64,000 nucleotides of DNA, from assembly GCA_031763025.1 (NCBI GenBank), contig JASSKH010000006.1, forward strand, positions 1,895,048 through 1,959,047. Reading direction: 5' to 3'. The notes below the pieces were generated by a model. It ran no database searches and was not told the DNA's origin. It worked only from the letters and a program-made list of their open reading frames with translations. This DNA is from Macrocystis pyrifera (taxonomy: Eukaryota; Sar; Phaeophyceae; Laminariales; Laminariaceae). The position numbers and the translations under genes are program-made. Below, in pieces: positions 45,920 through 58,100 of the stretch; within the stretch, counting starts at the first letter, position 1; each line of letters begins with the position of its first letter.

Positions 45920-48900
45920 GGGGGATGGGAGGCGGGGCTTGGAAGCTCTCGCTACTGAATGCAGGTCGCGTTTGCGTCTCTCGAAAAGACGCAGGAGGTA
46001 GGCGTGTTTACTTGTCTACTTTTCCTTCTATGCGCTCGTATTTTTTTTGTCATCTCCCGTCCACCTGCTCCCTGTTTGAGGGATGTCACGGGAACACAAC
46101 GTCCGAAGATAACGAGGCGTTACCCCCCCTTGAGGTTGGAGGTTAATAGGGACACTTTTTTACAGTAGGAAGGAGCTGCTTGCATGCTATCATGTTATAC
46201 CGCACGCACGTAGGCCCCCGTTTTTTAGTCCGGTTACCGGGTGCGGTTTTGTTGAGGAAGTGTCTTGACGTGTATTTTGTACATGGGGGTCAGGGGGAAA
46301 AAAAAAAACAAGTAAAAATTAACCTTGGGTCGAGAGGATTCGGAGGGAGGGGGGCAGGAGACAGGGGATGGGCGTCGCGGAGGTTTAGTCGACGGGGGAT
46401 TAGGCGTGCAAACGTATGTATCGGTACCACAGGTGGGCGTTGCGTGGTGCTCGTTAGGGACGTGCCATACCCCTCGTTGGTATTGCTCAAGGCGAAGAGT
46501 TGCAAGGGCATGTTTCGTACCAGGTAGGGTATATACTCTGGATGTAACCGGGTATCTACCCGGGTATGACCAACCAGCTACAGTATGCACTCTGGATATA
46601 TCCGGGTATCTACCCGGGTATAAGAGTAGGGTGTTATATACTCTGGATGTATGCGGTAATTTTCTACCGGAATATGACCAACATATCCAGGTTTGGTACC
46701 CGGGTACCCTGGAGTGTGTACTGTGTACCCGAGTATTCACACCCTTGAGTTGCTCGGAGGAGGGGCGTTGAACTTAAGTACATGTAGGGGCAGGGGGAGG
46801 GAGAGAGGGCAAGGGGAGGAGGGAAGGAGGGTTGATTACAATCAATACACGGCCATTCGGCATGCCTCTGCTTGTGCGTGACCTGGGACGGGATAGCACC
46901 GAGCGTGCACGCACTCCTCCCAGCCTACTATGTCGGTTGACGGTCTGGCTTGGGCCCGCCAACTCCTCTTTTTACTTCAAATGCTAGTTTTAGTGTAGGG
47001 AGTGCCATCCACCGATGCCTTGGCTCCCGGCGCTAATGTTTAGTAGAACGGAGAGAGATAGGGTGGCGCACTTTCTTGCGTTAAGTTTTGTCTGTGGCGG
47101 AAGTCCAGGTTTTGTCTGATGGAAAAAAAATGATAAAAAAGTACGGGACCGTGGTATCACACCTGATACGTAGATAGAGAGATCATGAATCGGGTGGAAA
47201 TGGGGCAGGCAGCAACGTTTGTTTGTGCCTCATCAGGAAAAAAATAAGAAAAATAGCAGCAGCAGCAGCAGGAGGCAGCAGTAGCAGCAAGCGGCAGCGG
47301 TAGCTACAAGCGGCAGCGGCAACAGCAGTATGAGCAGCAGCCAGAAACAGCAGCAGCAAGCACCAGTAGCAGCAGCAAGCAGGAGCAGCAGTAGGAGCAG
47401 CAGCAGTATGATTAGACGGGGGTTGAAGTGGTCGGGTGGCGTGAGGTGACTTTGGAGTGTAGTACGTAATGGTGGAGGTCTTCCGTTTCCATTGGGTGAC
47501 AACCGACCAAATAAATACTATACGTAAGGAGGGGGGTTGTAGGGAGGGGGATGGGGGTGGGGGGCAGAGGTTTGGAGTCGCGACGGAAATTGCTCACTGC
47601 TGTGTGTAGCTCGTAGCTGTGCGGCGCGCTAGCCAACAAAAAAAAAAACTCAAGGATGAATGACCTTGCGGCACAACACGCAGAATATATATGTGTCGCT
47701 CAAAGAAGGGGCGGGATGGTTGATTGGCTCGAGCATCGCCTTGAGTACTGCATGCGACCACCGAGCGAAATGAAAAACGAAAGGAGTACCGGTACGCAGC
47801 AGCAATCAGGGTGGTGGTGAGGTCGGGGGGGAGTGCAACGTCCGTAGCTTTGCCCTCTCGGCAGAAAGGCGAACGAGCGAAAGGAAGCAGAAGAGTTCCA
47901 CTACCTAGGAAACTCAATTGGGTTGGTTGCGTTTTTCGGGAAGAAGGAAGAGAGGAGAGAAAGGGAAGGGAAGAAGGGAGAAGAGAGAAAGGGAAGGGGA
48001 GGAAGGAAAGAGGGAAAAAGGGAGGAAGAAGAGGGAGAAGAGAGAGAGAGAAGGAGACGGAAGGGTTTCGAAGGGAAAAATTTTCGAAGGAAGCTTCTTG
48101 TTTGCTTATAATATCAAAAGTATCAGCCCGCCAATCGAGGTCGTGTTGCCAAAGGTTTTTTGTAATACGCACTGTACGTTCTTGAAGTATGTGTACTCGT
48201 TTGGAGAGCGAAATCAGCAGGAGGAATTAATTGCTGAGCCATTGCTAACAGCACAACAAAATGCGTAAGATAAGGATAGATAGACAGGATGCTTGCTGTT
48301 GTTTTCTTCTTATTTATCACGTCATACCCTGGTACGAAGTATGTATGCGTTCTTTCTAACACTGGGTTTGGGTCACCGTCGTCGGTCCCGGTCGACCAGC
48401 CCTTCCGCTTTTGTTGGCGTTAATAGTAATAATAGTTGTCGTGTGGATACTGATGGGCACGTTCGAAATTTACGACTACTCGACAAATATACCGGTGGGT
48501 ATGATTATTAACAGTTGTTCTAGGCGACTCGAACGAACGCAGTTAGTTGCTGCTACTTTAAAGCAGGCTGTGGGCGCATAATGGTTTGAGAAACCGAGTT
48601 GTGATCCGAATGAGAAGGTGGGAATAGACCCCCAAGCCGCCGGTCTGGGTGCCGGCTATCGACACTACTCGATCGTTCGGGATCGGATTTAACGCGAAAC
48701 GTTGAAAAAGTTACGACAAGAGTCATGCCTGAGCCGTTTTCATTCACCGAGAAAAATACTTCAGACTATAAAAATTCGTGCACACAAAACGTTCCCATCC
48801 CATATACTATACGTCGAGACCCCAGGAACAACACTAGGACAGGTGGGGGATACAGCAGTATTTACTCGTAGTAATAGCAGCAGCAAAATATACCGGTATG

Positions 48901-49300
48901 GCGTGAAGACAACACCCTCGAATTTCGTTATTTTGTTCTGTTTTTGTGGACTGCGTTACCGCCGCGATCGGCTGGCTGGGATTATCAGTAGTTTTAGTGT
49001 TGTGGATATCGTATTCAACAGTTTCGATATACATTGTATACCTTGTTGTGTCCAAAGTATAACCTGTCGGGAGAGTGGATGGCTTCAGGCGTTAATAAAC
49101 GCCTAGGGAAGTGGAAAGGCACAGCCCGATGATTGTCGGGTTCGTACTGTACATGTCGATGTCTTTTTTTACACTGTAGGTGAAGGCTGGTGTGACGTCA
49201 CGGGGTAAAAGCAAACTGCCCTCAAGATCTTCGATTCAGATTCTCCGCCTCACGATCTCATTGATATCCGCCTCAGATTTATTGATTATTAATACCAGGT
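45920..49300. other. Mostly repeat and low-complexity sequence, no supported gene
   Basis: Contains CCCGGGTATCTACCCGGGTA-like short palindromic repeats at 46,545-46,740, the CAG block, a 47.94-48.06 kb GGGAAGGGAGAA purine tract, and a single LINE-like EEFHYLGNSI match at 47,890-47,920 that is too short to call. Confidence 0.45.
47255..47410. repeat. CAGCAG / GTAGCAGCAGCAAGC low-complexity block
   Basis: Imperfect CAG runs alternating with AAGCGGCAGCGG and AGTAGGAGC. The minus frame is Leu/Ala rich and repeat-derived. Confidence 0.6.
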
Positions 49301-49435
49301 AGTGATCTCGGACTTACAGACAGTTTTGTGCCGACGGAAAACCTAAGAGATGATGCCAGATACGAACTGTAGCTTTCCGAAGCCTGAAAATGGAGTCCAT
49401 CGAATTTCGATACGTACGTACTGTAGGTCGAGTCT

Positions 49436-51044
49436 TTGGGAAACACACACCCCGGCCAATCAGTGAACGTTCTGCTCTCATCCCGGCGACGTGGTGATTG
49501 GGTGGCAAGATATGCCACCCCAAAGAATTTATTCTCCTATGGATCGTATCCAGGTCGACTGAGACAGACCAAGAATCGATATGATATGTACGGTAACACA
49601 CCGTGCTTGCTTATGATCCTGCGGGATATGGTTGTCTGTCATGTGTGCGGTTTCCTAGAGATTGTTGGGGGAGCAACCTGCCTCTGTCTATATAGTCCCA
49701 TGCCACATGCCGCGCAGGTAAAAAAGCTTGATGAATTCCAAGCCGACCATGGAACAGCAGCCCCGAGCAGAACCAGCAGCAGCAGCCGCATGCAAGAATG
49801 CGACGCCGACATCCTCGGGAGCGAGTGCGCGCCACACAACGGAGTCGCCGCTTTGCAGCGCCGGTGCACTCTTTTGTTCGAGAGGGTTGGCAGCGCCGGT
49901 GCACTCTTTTGTTCGAGTGGGTTGCACGGTTGTAGTGCGAGCGAGTTGGCATGCACCTACCTAACTATTGGAGCCGCATTCTACATGATATTTGAAATGG
50001 AAAGCCAGCATCAACGCTGGCTTCATGGCTCTGTGGCCGCCTCGGGATTGCTGGCAATGCTCAGCACGCGACGGCCACGACCCGGAGCGGCATGAGCCCC
50101 AGTGTTCAACTGGTTGTTACACCCAGCCGCTCTACTCATAGGGTAAGGTGGGGTTGAAACGCTCTGAATCGTGAGACCGTGTGGACAGACGGACGCAGTC
50201 AGGCAAGACTACTATTATCAAGAGAGAGGGAGGGAGTGGCGTGAAAGCTACGAGGCGCGCGCCATACGACAGTGCTGCCACTTTACTGCTGCCGAAATGG
50301 CAGCGCATAGGTCCCAACCGCGCAAGAAAACCGCGTAGTAAGCTGGGCGTACCGCGAGAAAGACCAAGCGGCTCAGCCCCTTGCGTACTTTCGTCCTTCC
50401 TTCAACCAGTAGTTTTACGACTTGGCGCAGCTCCGGTAAAAGGGTTGACATTACACACAAACTCCTCATTGCATCTCCATTCCCGATATTTTTCCCAGGC
50501 GTTTGTGGGCAACGGGTACATAGTAGGGTTCGAAGTCAAGCACCAACCTTGCCTTCTAATGATTTAGTCCAAGCTGGGTCAAGTCGTGAACACAGCCGTC
50601 CCTTCAACAGCGACTCTTGTGTGTACAGATGGCACACAGGCAGAAGCAGCAGCAACAGCGACAGCAAAAAGTACACTCCCCGATAATAGTCTATACCTGC
50701 TGCGGACTTATGCAACAACAACCGAAACCAGACGCCGGCATCCTCGCGCGACCAAAAACAACCCTCGAAGCGCTCGCAAAAGACAGCGTACAGTCCCAAG
50801 TCCTCCTCTTGCAGCACGCACCGAGCACCGCAATCGAACGACGAATCAAGACCGGGGGGTGCCCCCACCCAAGACGGGGAGTGCCCCCTCTTCACCAAGC
50901 ACCCGCAGAAATATAATCATGGTATTTTCTGTCGCCAAGGCAGCAACAATCATGGAAGCAGTCTCTCGCCCTTGCCTGCCACTCGGAAACGGCGGGTCCG
51001 CGCAACCCCCCCCTCCCCCCTCTCCGTCCCCCCCTCCATTCTAA
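49436..51044 (+). other. GC-richer stretch with several competing open frames
   Basis: Plus frames at 49,436-50,095 and 50,586-51,044 and minus frames at 49,688-49,927 and 50,536-50,898 all have protein-like composition. A 33-bp tandem duplication (CGCCGGTGCACTCTTTTGTT) sits at 49,857-49,923. I could not pair splice sites into a gene model. Confidence 0.3.
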
Positions 51045-51429
51045 GTGTCTGCAAAAACGGTGGGCAAGACGGCGCGTTTGTACTGCTCGCTCCATCCGAC
51101 CTGAGTCACACTCATCGGGTGTTATACCTCAAATGAACGGGTTAGGCTCAGAGATGGTCTGGACTCGGCGTGGTTTCTTGGATCCCCCCTCCCCCCCCCC
51201 TCTCTCCCTTTTTCTCACTGTGAAGTCTCCTCTACCGATGGCCCATGTTTCCGTTGTAAGCACTGATTCCGCCTGAACAAAGGACTGCAACTCACTGCGG
51301 CTGCGGCTGTAAGGGACAACCCAGTGACATTAGTCGGACTCGCGCCAACTGTGATGAAGCCATAGCGGTCGGGTATTAAAATATAAATAGAACCAACATT
51401 CCGTTTCTTCTGTTTACGTCATGCCCGTT

Positions 51430-51785
51430 GTTGACGCAAAGCTAAGGCAAGCGCAGCGAGGCTCCCGGCGAAGCTCGCAGGAAAGCTCCCGAGGAAAAGC
51501 TCCGAGGAGAAACTCATACTAGGTACGTAGGAAAAATCTCAAGAAAACCTCTCAGGAAAGCTCCCTGGCAAGCTCTCAGGAACGTTCAGAATAAAATTCT
51601 TGGCAAATCTCTCAGCAACGCTCTCGAAAAGCAAAATTCTCCGCGAAGCTCCCAACAGCCCCGCAAAATCTCCGCAAATGTCTCCGCAGACCTCTCAAAG
51701 CTTTCCGCAAAATATCCGCAAGTTTATTTGCAAAGGTCTCCCTCCGCAAAGCTGCTCAGAACAGAAATAACTCGGAGCCGTGCCT
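51430..51785. repeat. Degenerate short repeat rich in AAGCTC and CTCAGGAAA
   Basis: Units of about 11-25 bp such as GGAAAGCTCC, AATCTCTCAG and CCGCAAAATC recur across 350 bp. No credible frame. Followed by an ATCGATCAATCAATCA tract at 51,900-51,945. Confidence 0.45.
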
Positions 51786-51958
51786 CACAAAGCAGCAGGC
51801 ATCACGGAGACGCCCCTCCCTTTTACCTCTTCCTCACCCCCGTCTACACTTCATCAGACTAAACTCTCGAACCGGCGGGGCCACGTCGTGGCAATCAATC
51901 AACGACCAATCAACCAAACGATCGATCGATCAATCAATCAATCCATCACATGAATCAA

Positions 51959-52081
51959 TCAGGCCTGGTTGGTCTTTTCCCAGTCGAGGAGTCTCGATAT
52001 GAGGTCTTTCTTGCTGCCCTGCAGGCTCTGATCGCGCTCCTTCAGTAGCTCCTTCAGCCGCGTCGGGTTCATCTTTTTTAC
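51959..52081 (-). CDS. PDAP1-like gene exon 4 (SAP motif) or last exon of a separate gene
   Basis: Acceptor GTCTGAAAG|GTA, 40 codons, TGA at 51959-51961. Encodes VKKMNPTRLKELLKERDQSL then QGSKKDLISRLLDWEK, with the SAP pattern of two helices around a Gly turn. No other minus-strand exon that could precede it was seen between here and 56277, which favours its being the PDAP1-like terminal exon. Confidence 0.65.
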   Translation of the reverse strand, partial: VKKMNPTRLKELLKERDQSLQGSKKDLISRLLDWEKTNQA

Positions 52082-54707
52082 CTTTCAGACCACAAAAACA
52101 TATAGGGGTTTCCCCGCATTTTTCGCGTGAATGACGAACCGATACGACAGAAAAAGCGTTTCGCCAGAGGGAGAATTGTGTACGTAGTTAAGAACCGGCA
52201 CGACAGCAAAAGCGTTTCGTCAGAGGGGCGAACAGCAGGATGCACCGCATTCACACCGCCCGGCGAACATACGTATTCGAGGCGAGGGAGGGGAGGGGTG
52301 GGTAAACCAAGTATGGTCGCCATCTCGGAAAAAAAAAAAATGAAAGATGCTCGGTTGGGTACTCCGCACCTCGCTAGCACGCCTGCAAAAAATAACGCCT
52401 ACTGTATGTATGACACACAGTTCTCGGCGCAATAGCGTGATTTATCGCACCGCGTGCACCGACAGACACCGCAGCAAGTAAAACACGCACAGCAGAACTA
52501 TTACGGGGGACCTTAGTAAATGGGACCAAACATTGTGTTGTAAAAATATGGAAATATATAGGCGTTTGTGTGTACCGTAGGTGCTATTTACTATGGTCCT
52601 CCGTTTTAGCATTTCTGTATGCGAAAATCAGCTGGCAAAAATAAAGGTACTGACTTACAACAGTGAAAATCCAGTACGTGTAGTCTACTACTCTTATGAG
52701 TCATGTTCCATCCGTTCAGTACGCTTGGTTCGACCGTTTCTTGGTTTTTCCCCCCGGACTATAACGATAATCAGTTTTGTCCGGCCGTTCGTTTGTTTCG
52801 AGCGTTGCTCGATCCCCCCCCCGCCAGCATAGGCTGACCCGGGGAACTATAGAGGGATAACGCTACTAAGCATAGTAGGCAAAACATTTTGTAAGATTTT
52901 GAACGACAGAATGGGAACGATGATGAAGAAGGAAGACAAAATAAGCGAAGGACAAGCAGGGTTTAGGCCAGACCGTAGCTGCGTAGACCATGTGTACACC
53001 TTAGGTAAGATTATTCAAGGTAGGAAAGACGCGGGACTAACAACGTACTGTTTCTTTCTAGATGTGCAGAAAGCCTACGACACAGTATGGAGAAATGGAT
53101 TGTGGAAAAAACTGTGGGAAATAGGAATCAGAGGAAAGATGTGGAGAATGATGAAAAATATGACGGAATGTGCGAGAAGTGCTGTGATGCTGGACGGGGA
53201 AATATCGAAGTATGTTGATATTTTACAAGGTGTTGCACAGGGATGTACGTTGTCACCTAACTTATTCAAGATATATATTAACGACCTGATAGTAGCAGTC
53301 GAGGGAGCAAGGCAGGGAGTCACGGTAGGGGAAGATACGGTGTCGGGATTGATGTTTGTGGATGACTTCGTGGGGATATCAGAAACACCCGAAGGATTGC
53401 AGAAACAAATAGAGAAGGCGCTAGAATACACCAGGAAATGGAGGGTGACGGCGAACGTCAAGAAATGCGCAGTAGTTGTTTGCAACGAAGATAAGGTAAA
53501 CCCGGTGAATTTCAGTTGGAAGTGGGGAGAAGATAAATTGCCGATCGTAGACCAGTATACATACCTTGGCGTAGAGATCTCAAAAGACTGCTCTTGGGAT
53601 ACACATATAGCAAAAGTAATAGGAAAAGGTAAGGCACAAGTAGGCAAGATGGATGCGATCCTAACAGACCCGAACCTTGACACTAGGATTAAGAGATGTA
53701 TCTTGATGAATGTGATAGTACCAAAGCTAGAATATGCAGGAGAAGTATGGGAAGGGAACGCGAAACTCGTAAAATAGTTGGAAACAGTACAAATGACAGC
53801 AGCTAAAAAAATCCTAAGATGCTCAAGCACGACGAGTAATACAGTATTAAGAGCAGAAATGGAATGCGACCACTCAAGACAAATAGAGACATGACAAAGT
53901 TGAACTGGCAATGTAAAGTAAGGAACATGCCAAAAAAGAGGGTTGCCAGCCATAGTTGATAGAGCTGTATGGGAGAAAGTAACAAAAGGGCGAGCTGGAA
54001 TAACGTGGGATGGCGTAGTTGAGAAAGAATGGAAGGATCTAGGGGGAAACCAAGTAGAGGTGATGTCCGCCGGGAAGTTTGGGAGGTACAAGGCAGAAGT
54101 AGAAGAAAGGATAGAAAGAAGGGAAAGGCTAGCGCTAAGAAACAAGGTGGAATCGGAAAAACACTTAGAGATATACGGGGGATTGAGGGAAGGAATAGGA
54201 ATGAAAACGTATTTGCATGGCCCAATGGACTTCGCGAAAACGCTGAAACTGCGCTTTCGTGTAGGGGACCTGGACCTGCCAGAAAGAAGAAAGAGGTACA
54301 CCAGTACCCGGGAGGAGGAGGAAGTAGACGCACAGATGTGCCCGTGTAGCAAAGCAATAGAGAGTAGAACTCACATAGTAGGAGAATGTGAAATATACAA
54401 GGAGAAACGGGATGTGTTAGAAGAGGAGATGAGGAAAGTAGACGAATGTGACATGGAGGAGTTTGATACAATGAATAGCAGCGAGAAAACGATCGCTATC
54501 CTGGGAGATAGATGGTGGCCACAGGAGGCCAAACAGGAAGGGGATAAGATTAGCAAAAAGTTTCTAATGTAATTTACGGAAACAACGTAATGAGCGCCCT
54601 TATGTTGGAGGTGTCTCTATTAGGAGTAGGAACGGTGCTCCGTCTCGAAATGGATGCGTGGTCAATTGTCAAATGACTATTAATAAGGCAAGCAACAAAT
54701 GAGTACG

Positions 54708-54753
<46 letters not shown>

Positions 54754-55156
54754 ACATTAGCTTACATGATATCGTGTTTTCAATCAGTTCTGAAAGGATT
54801 TCGCTTCTGAACCTACCGATCGATATCAATCGGTCACACACAACCAAATCCAATAAGCTGCTCTGGACGAAATCGTAACGACCGTTGTAATTTGATATTT
54901 ATCCCCCAACAGTCCTGACCTCGCCGTCGAATTCAATGGTCTGTAATATATATATTATATATATATATATTAAAAAAAAAAAAAGCGCTGAGATAAAAAC
55001 TCAAAATAGTATAAAAATATTTTTTTCTAAGCTTGGTGTCATAGCTCGATCGCGCGCGTGCATATCGTGTCTCAGCGGGGCGCGGCTCTTCACCTCTAAA
55101 GCGTTTCCGCGCAGAGTGTGGTATAAAGCCTGCCCTTTCGCGGCACGCATCTCGGG

Positions 55157-55187
<31 letters not shown>

Positions 55188-58100
55188 TTATTTTTTCTCG
55201 GGTATATAGACGCCCAGAATCCTCTTCGCGGAAACGCTTTAGAGGTGAAGAGCCACGCCCCGCAGAAGACACGATATGCATGCGCGCGATCGAACTGTGC
55301 CAAAAACGCTCATGGCTGACGGGGCTCCCGAAACGAGCACAACGTTGGACGAAAATGCAACAAGAATATTTCACACACACTCTTTGACATAACAGTTTTT
55401 ACATATCAACACGGTCCTTGTACCTTGCCACGCTGCTCGGGGGGCGACCACTCGGCACAGACATGGGGGGTTGGGGGGCGCGGAGTACGGTACCGCAGTA
55501 AGGAACGCCACCTGTCTTATTGTCTGGTACAATGCTATTCGTCAACACACCAGGTACACAGCTGTAAAAAAAAAAAAGGACACGGGACTGCTGCTCATCG
55601 GGGTCGGACGACAACAGCTTTTCGCAATATCAGTGTTTGGATGAGGTAGGCAATACGTTGACACACGGAGTAAGTCTCCCGCAGCACAAATTCCGAAACG
55701 ATTACAAAAATCGGCCATGAACAACTGCGCATCCAAACATACCGGGTAGAGCCATTTCTTACGGCAGTTGTCTCGATGTCCCCGGGGGACGCTTGACTGC
55801 AACGGGGCCCTCTGCTGTGCCCTCAAGAGAGTTTACGACAAATCTGCTGCGCTTTCCTCTCTCCGCTCAAAGAGAGTCTTGCGGCTTTTTAATGACGCCG
55901 TTTTTTTTTTTTTTTTTTTGCTTACCCCGTAAAGAAGGCGTTGAGTTCGCACAGAGAGGGGTGCGATCGTTTTTTCAGAGATTGTTCTCTCGGCAGCGGG
56001 AAGGGCGTTAAAATCGGACATTCCATTTTCGGAAGGCTTAAAGGCTCTCTTTTTCCCTAAAACATAGTGTTCGGGTATTGGGATTCTTCCCGATCTGGAA
56101 TAATCGAGCACCGACTAACGATCGCACCTCTCCCTGTGAGAACCGCGCTTTTTACGGTAGGCAAAAATAAACATATAAATAAATATATAAATAAATATCT
56201 ATATAAATATATATACAAATATATATATATACGTATCTAACAGGAGTGGTGGTTTGGGCACGGCGCGGCTCCTCACTTCCAAAGGGTTGAGCTTCTGGGG
56301 CCCCGACGCGGCCTTCGCCTTCGTGGCCTTCTCCATTCTCTCCTTCGCCGCCTCTCCTCGCCCCTCGCCCTCCTCCGCCTTCTGCCTCTCCGCGTCTTCC
56401 CGTCGCTTGCGGACCAACGCCAACCGAGCCATGTCCACCTGTTTGAGGTATATTGGTGCAAGAGGAAAGTATGTCGTGTTAGGCACGCAACCAACATGCT
56501 GAGAAATAGGCAATGCCGGCGTACTGTCGTCATCAAGTGTTATCGTTAATATTGTTGATGTCGTTCTTATTGTTATTCTTACCACCAGGCTCTATCTAGT
56601 CTGTGGTCAAAAAAGACACGGGCCCCACTAATTCTGAAGTGGAAGGGAAAAAAAAAGGTGACACGGGGAGCCACAGCAATCACGACCCATCATATAGGCA
56701 AAAACCTACCAGGTATACAATTCAATATTTTCATGGCTGCTCACGGGTCGGGTAAACCTCGCGGGTCAGGTCGGGTCGGGTGAGGGTGACCCGACCCGAC
56801 CCGTGAGAGTTTGAAATAGCTTGACTCGACCCGACCCGACCCGACCCGACCCGATCCGATCCGACCTGACCCGACCCGATTCGATCCGATCCGATCCGAC
56901 CCGACCCGACCCGACCCGTAAGATTACAAAAATTTGACCCGATCCGCGGGTCGGGTCATGACCCGTGAAGAGCCCTGAATATTTTTACCAATCATATTTG
57001 GTTCTGATTACTGCTTTCCCTCCTACGTAGTAGGAAAAAAACTATTAGTACCAGGTATACTTCCTGAAGGAATCGCATCAGCGTTCGATAGTTACTGTGG
57101 TATGTACAGCTATCACCTGCCCAGGGTGTACCAAAATGTTATCAAACTCGAAGACAGTTATAGCAGGTACCTTTATACCTGTTATATATACACCACCGAA
57201 ATAAAATGCCTGCCACGACTACGTCTCTGCCGGTTTTTTTTTGTTTCAAGCCCGAATCGCTGGCGCTCGGCGCTCAACAACCTCTTGGGCAACCGGTGGT
57301 CACAGGAGGGTTGCAGGACGTGTCTTCACGCTTCCCGCCCGGTATGTTTCTTTCGGTATTCATCGCGCATACACATGGAACATTTGTAGCCTCCAGAACC
57401 CCCACACCTCGGCGATTTTCAACGCACTTCGCAAAACGCAGCTCACGTTCGAGCACTCGCGGCATCCTGCGAAGGCGGCTACCACCGCCGCTGCCGGCAG
57501 CAGCGGGCGTGGCGCGCCGCACCGCCTCAAGATTGGACTCCTTGTGCTCTGCATGACATCGTTATTTACCTGACATCGTTATCACATACCAGGTAGCAGT
57601 TATTGTGCGGTCAGCTCTCCTCACAGGCGGTTGCAGTTCGTACCTGTGCCTCCTGGGTTTTCCCCTCGGCGTGAAGCTTCATGTAGTGGTCCTTCTTACG
57701 CTGTGCCTCTACCGCCTCTCTCTCACGCCTCGAGAGCTCCACCGGCGCCGCCGCCATATCCATATCCTGCGTGCCATGGCAGCATTAAATAGTAGTAAGC
57801 GCGGCACAGGGGCGGAGAAGGCGTGGGCGGGGGGAGGGAGGGGGGGGGGTGTACTCGATAGGAGAGATGTACTCGATCTCATGCATGGCCGTAGTCGTAT
57901 GACCATAGACCCTCGCATCCCTACAATGCCGGGACGGAGCATGTCGGGTTTTCACCGACCAGGCAGACATTGCTTGCACCAAGCGCGAAGCGCCGTGAGA
58001 TATTGGGCGAGTCGCATGAAGGGTGAGCTGCATCCCATTAATACCAAGAACCGCTTGTGAGGCGGACTTGCATATGGATGACAGCTTCAATGAGTTAGTT

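Noticed and set aside
47811-48185. Lys/Glu/Arg-rich frame and a LINE-like EEFHYLGNSI
   Set aside because: Mostly a GGGAAGGGAGAA purine tract; the LINE-like match is ten residues with no flanking support.
53075-54471. Minus-strand frames of 425 and 222 codons
   Set aside because: Antisense of the LINE reverse transcriptase; the plus strand carries all the reverse transcriptase motifs.
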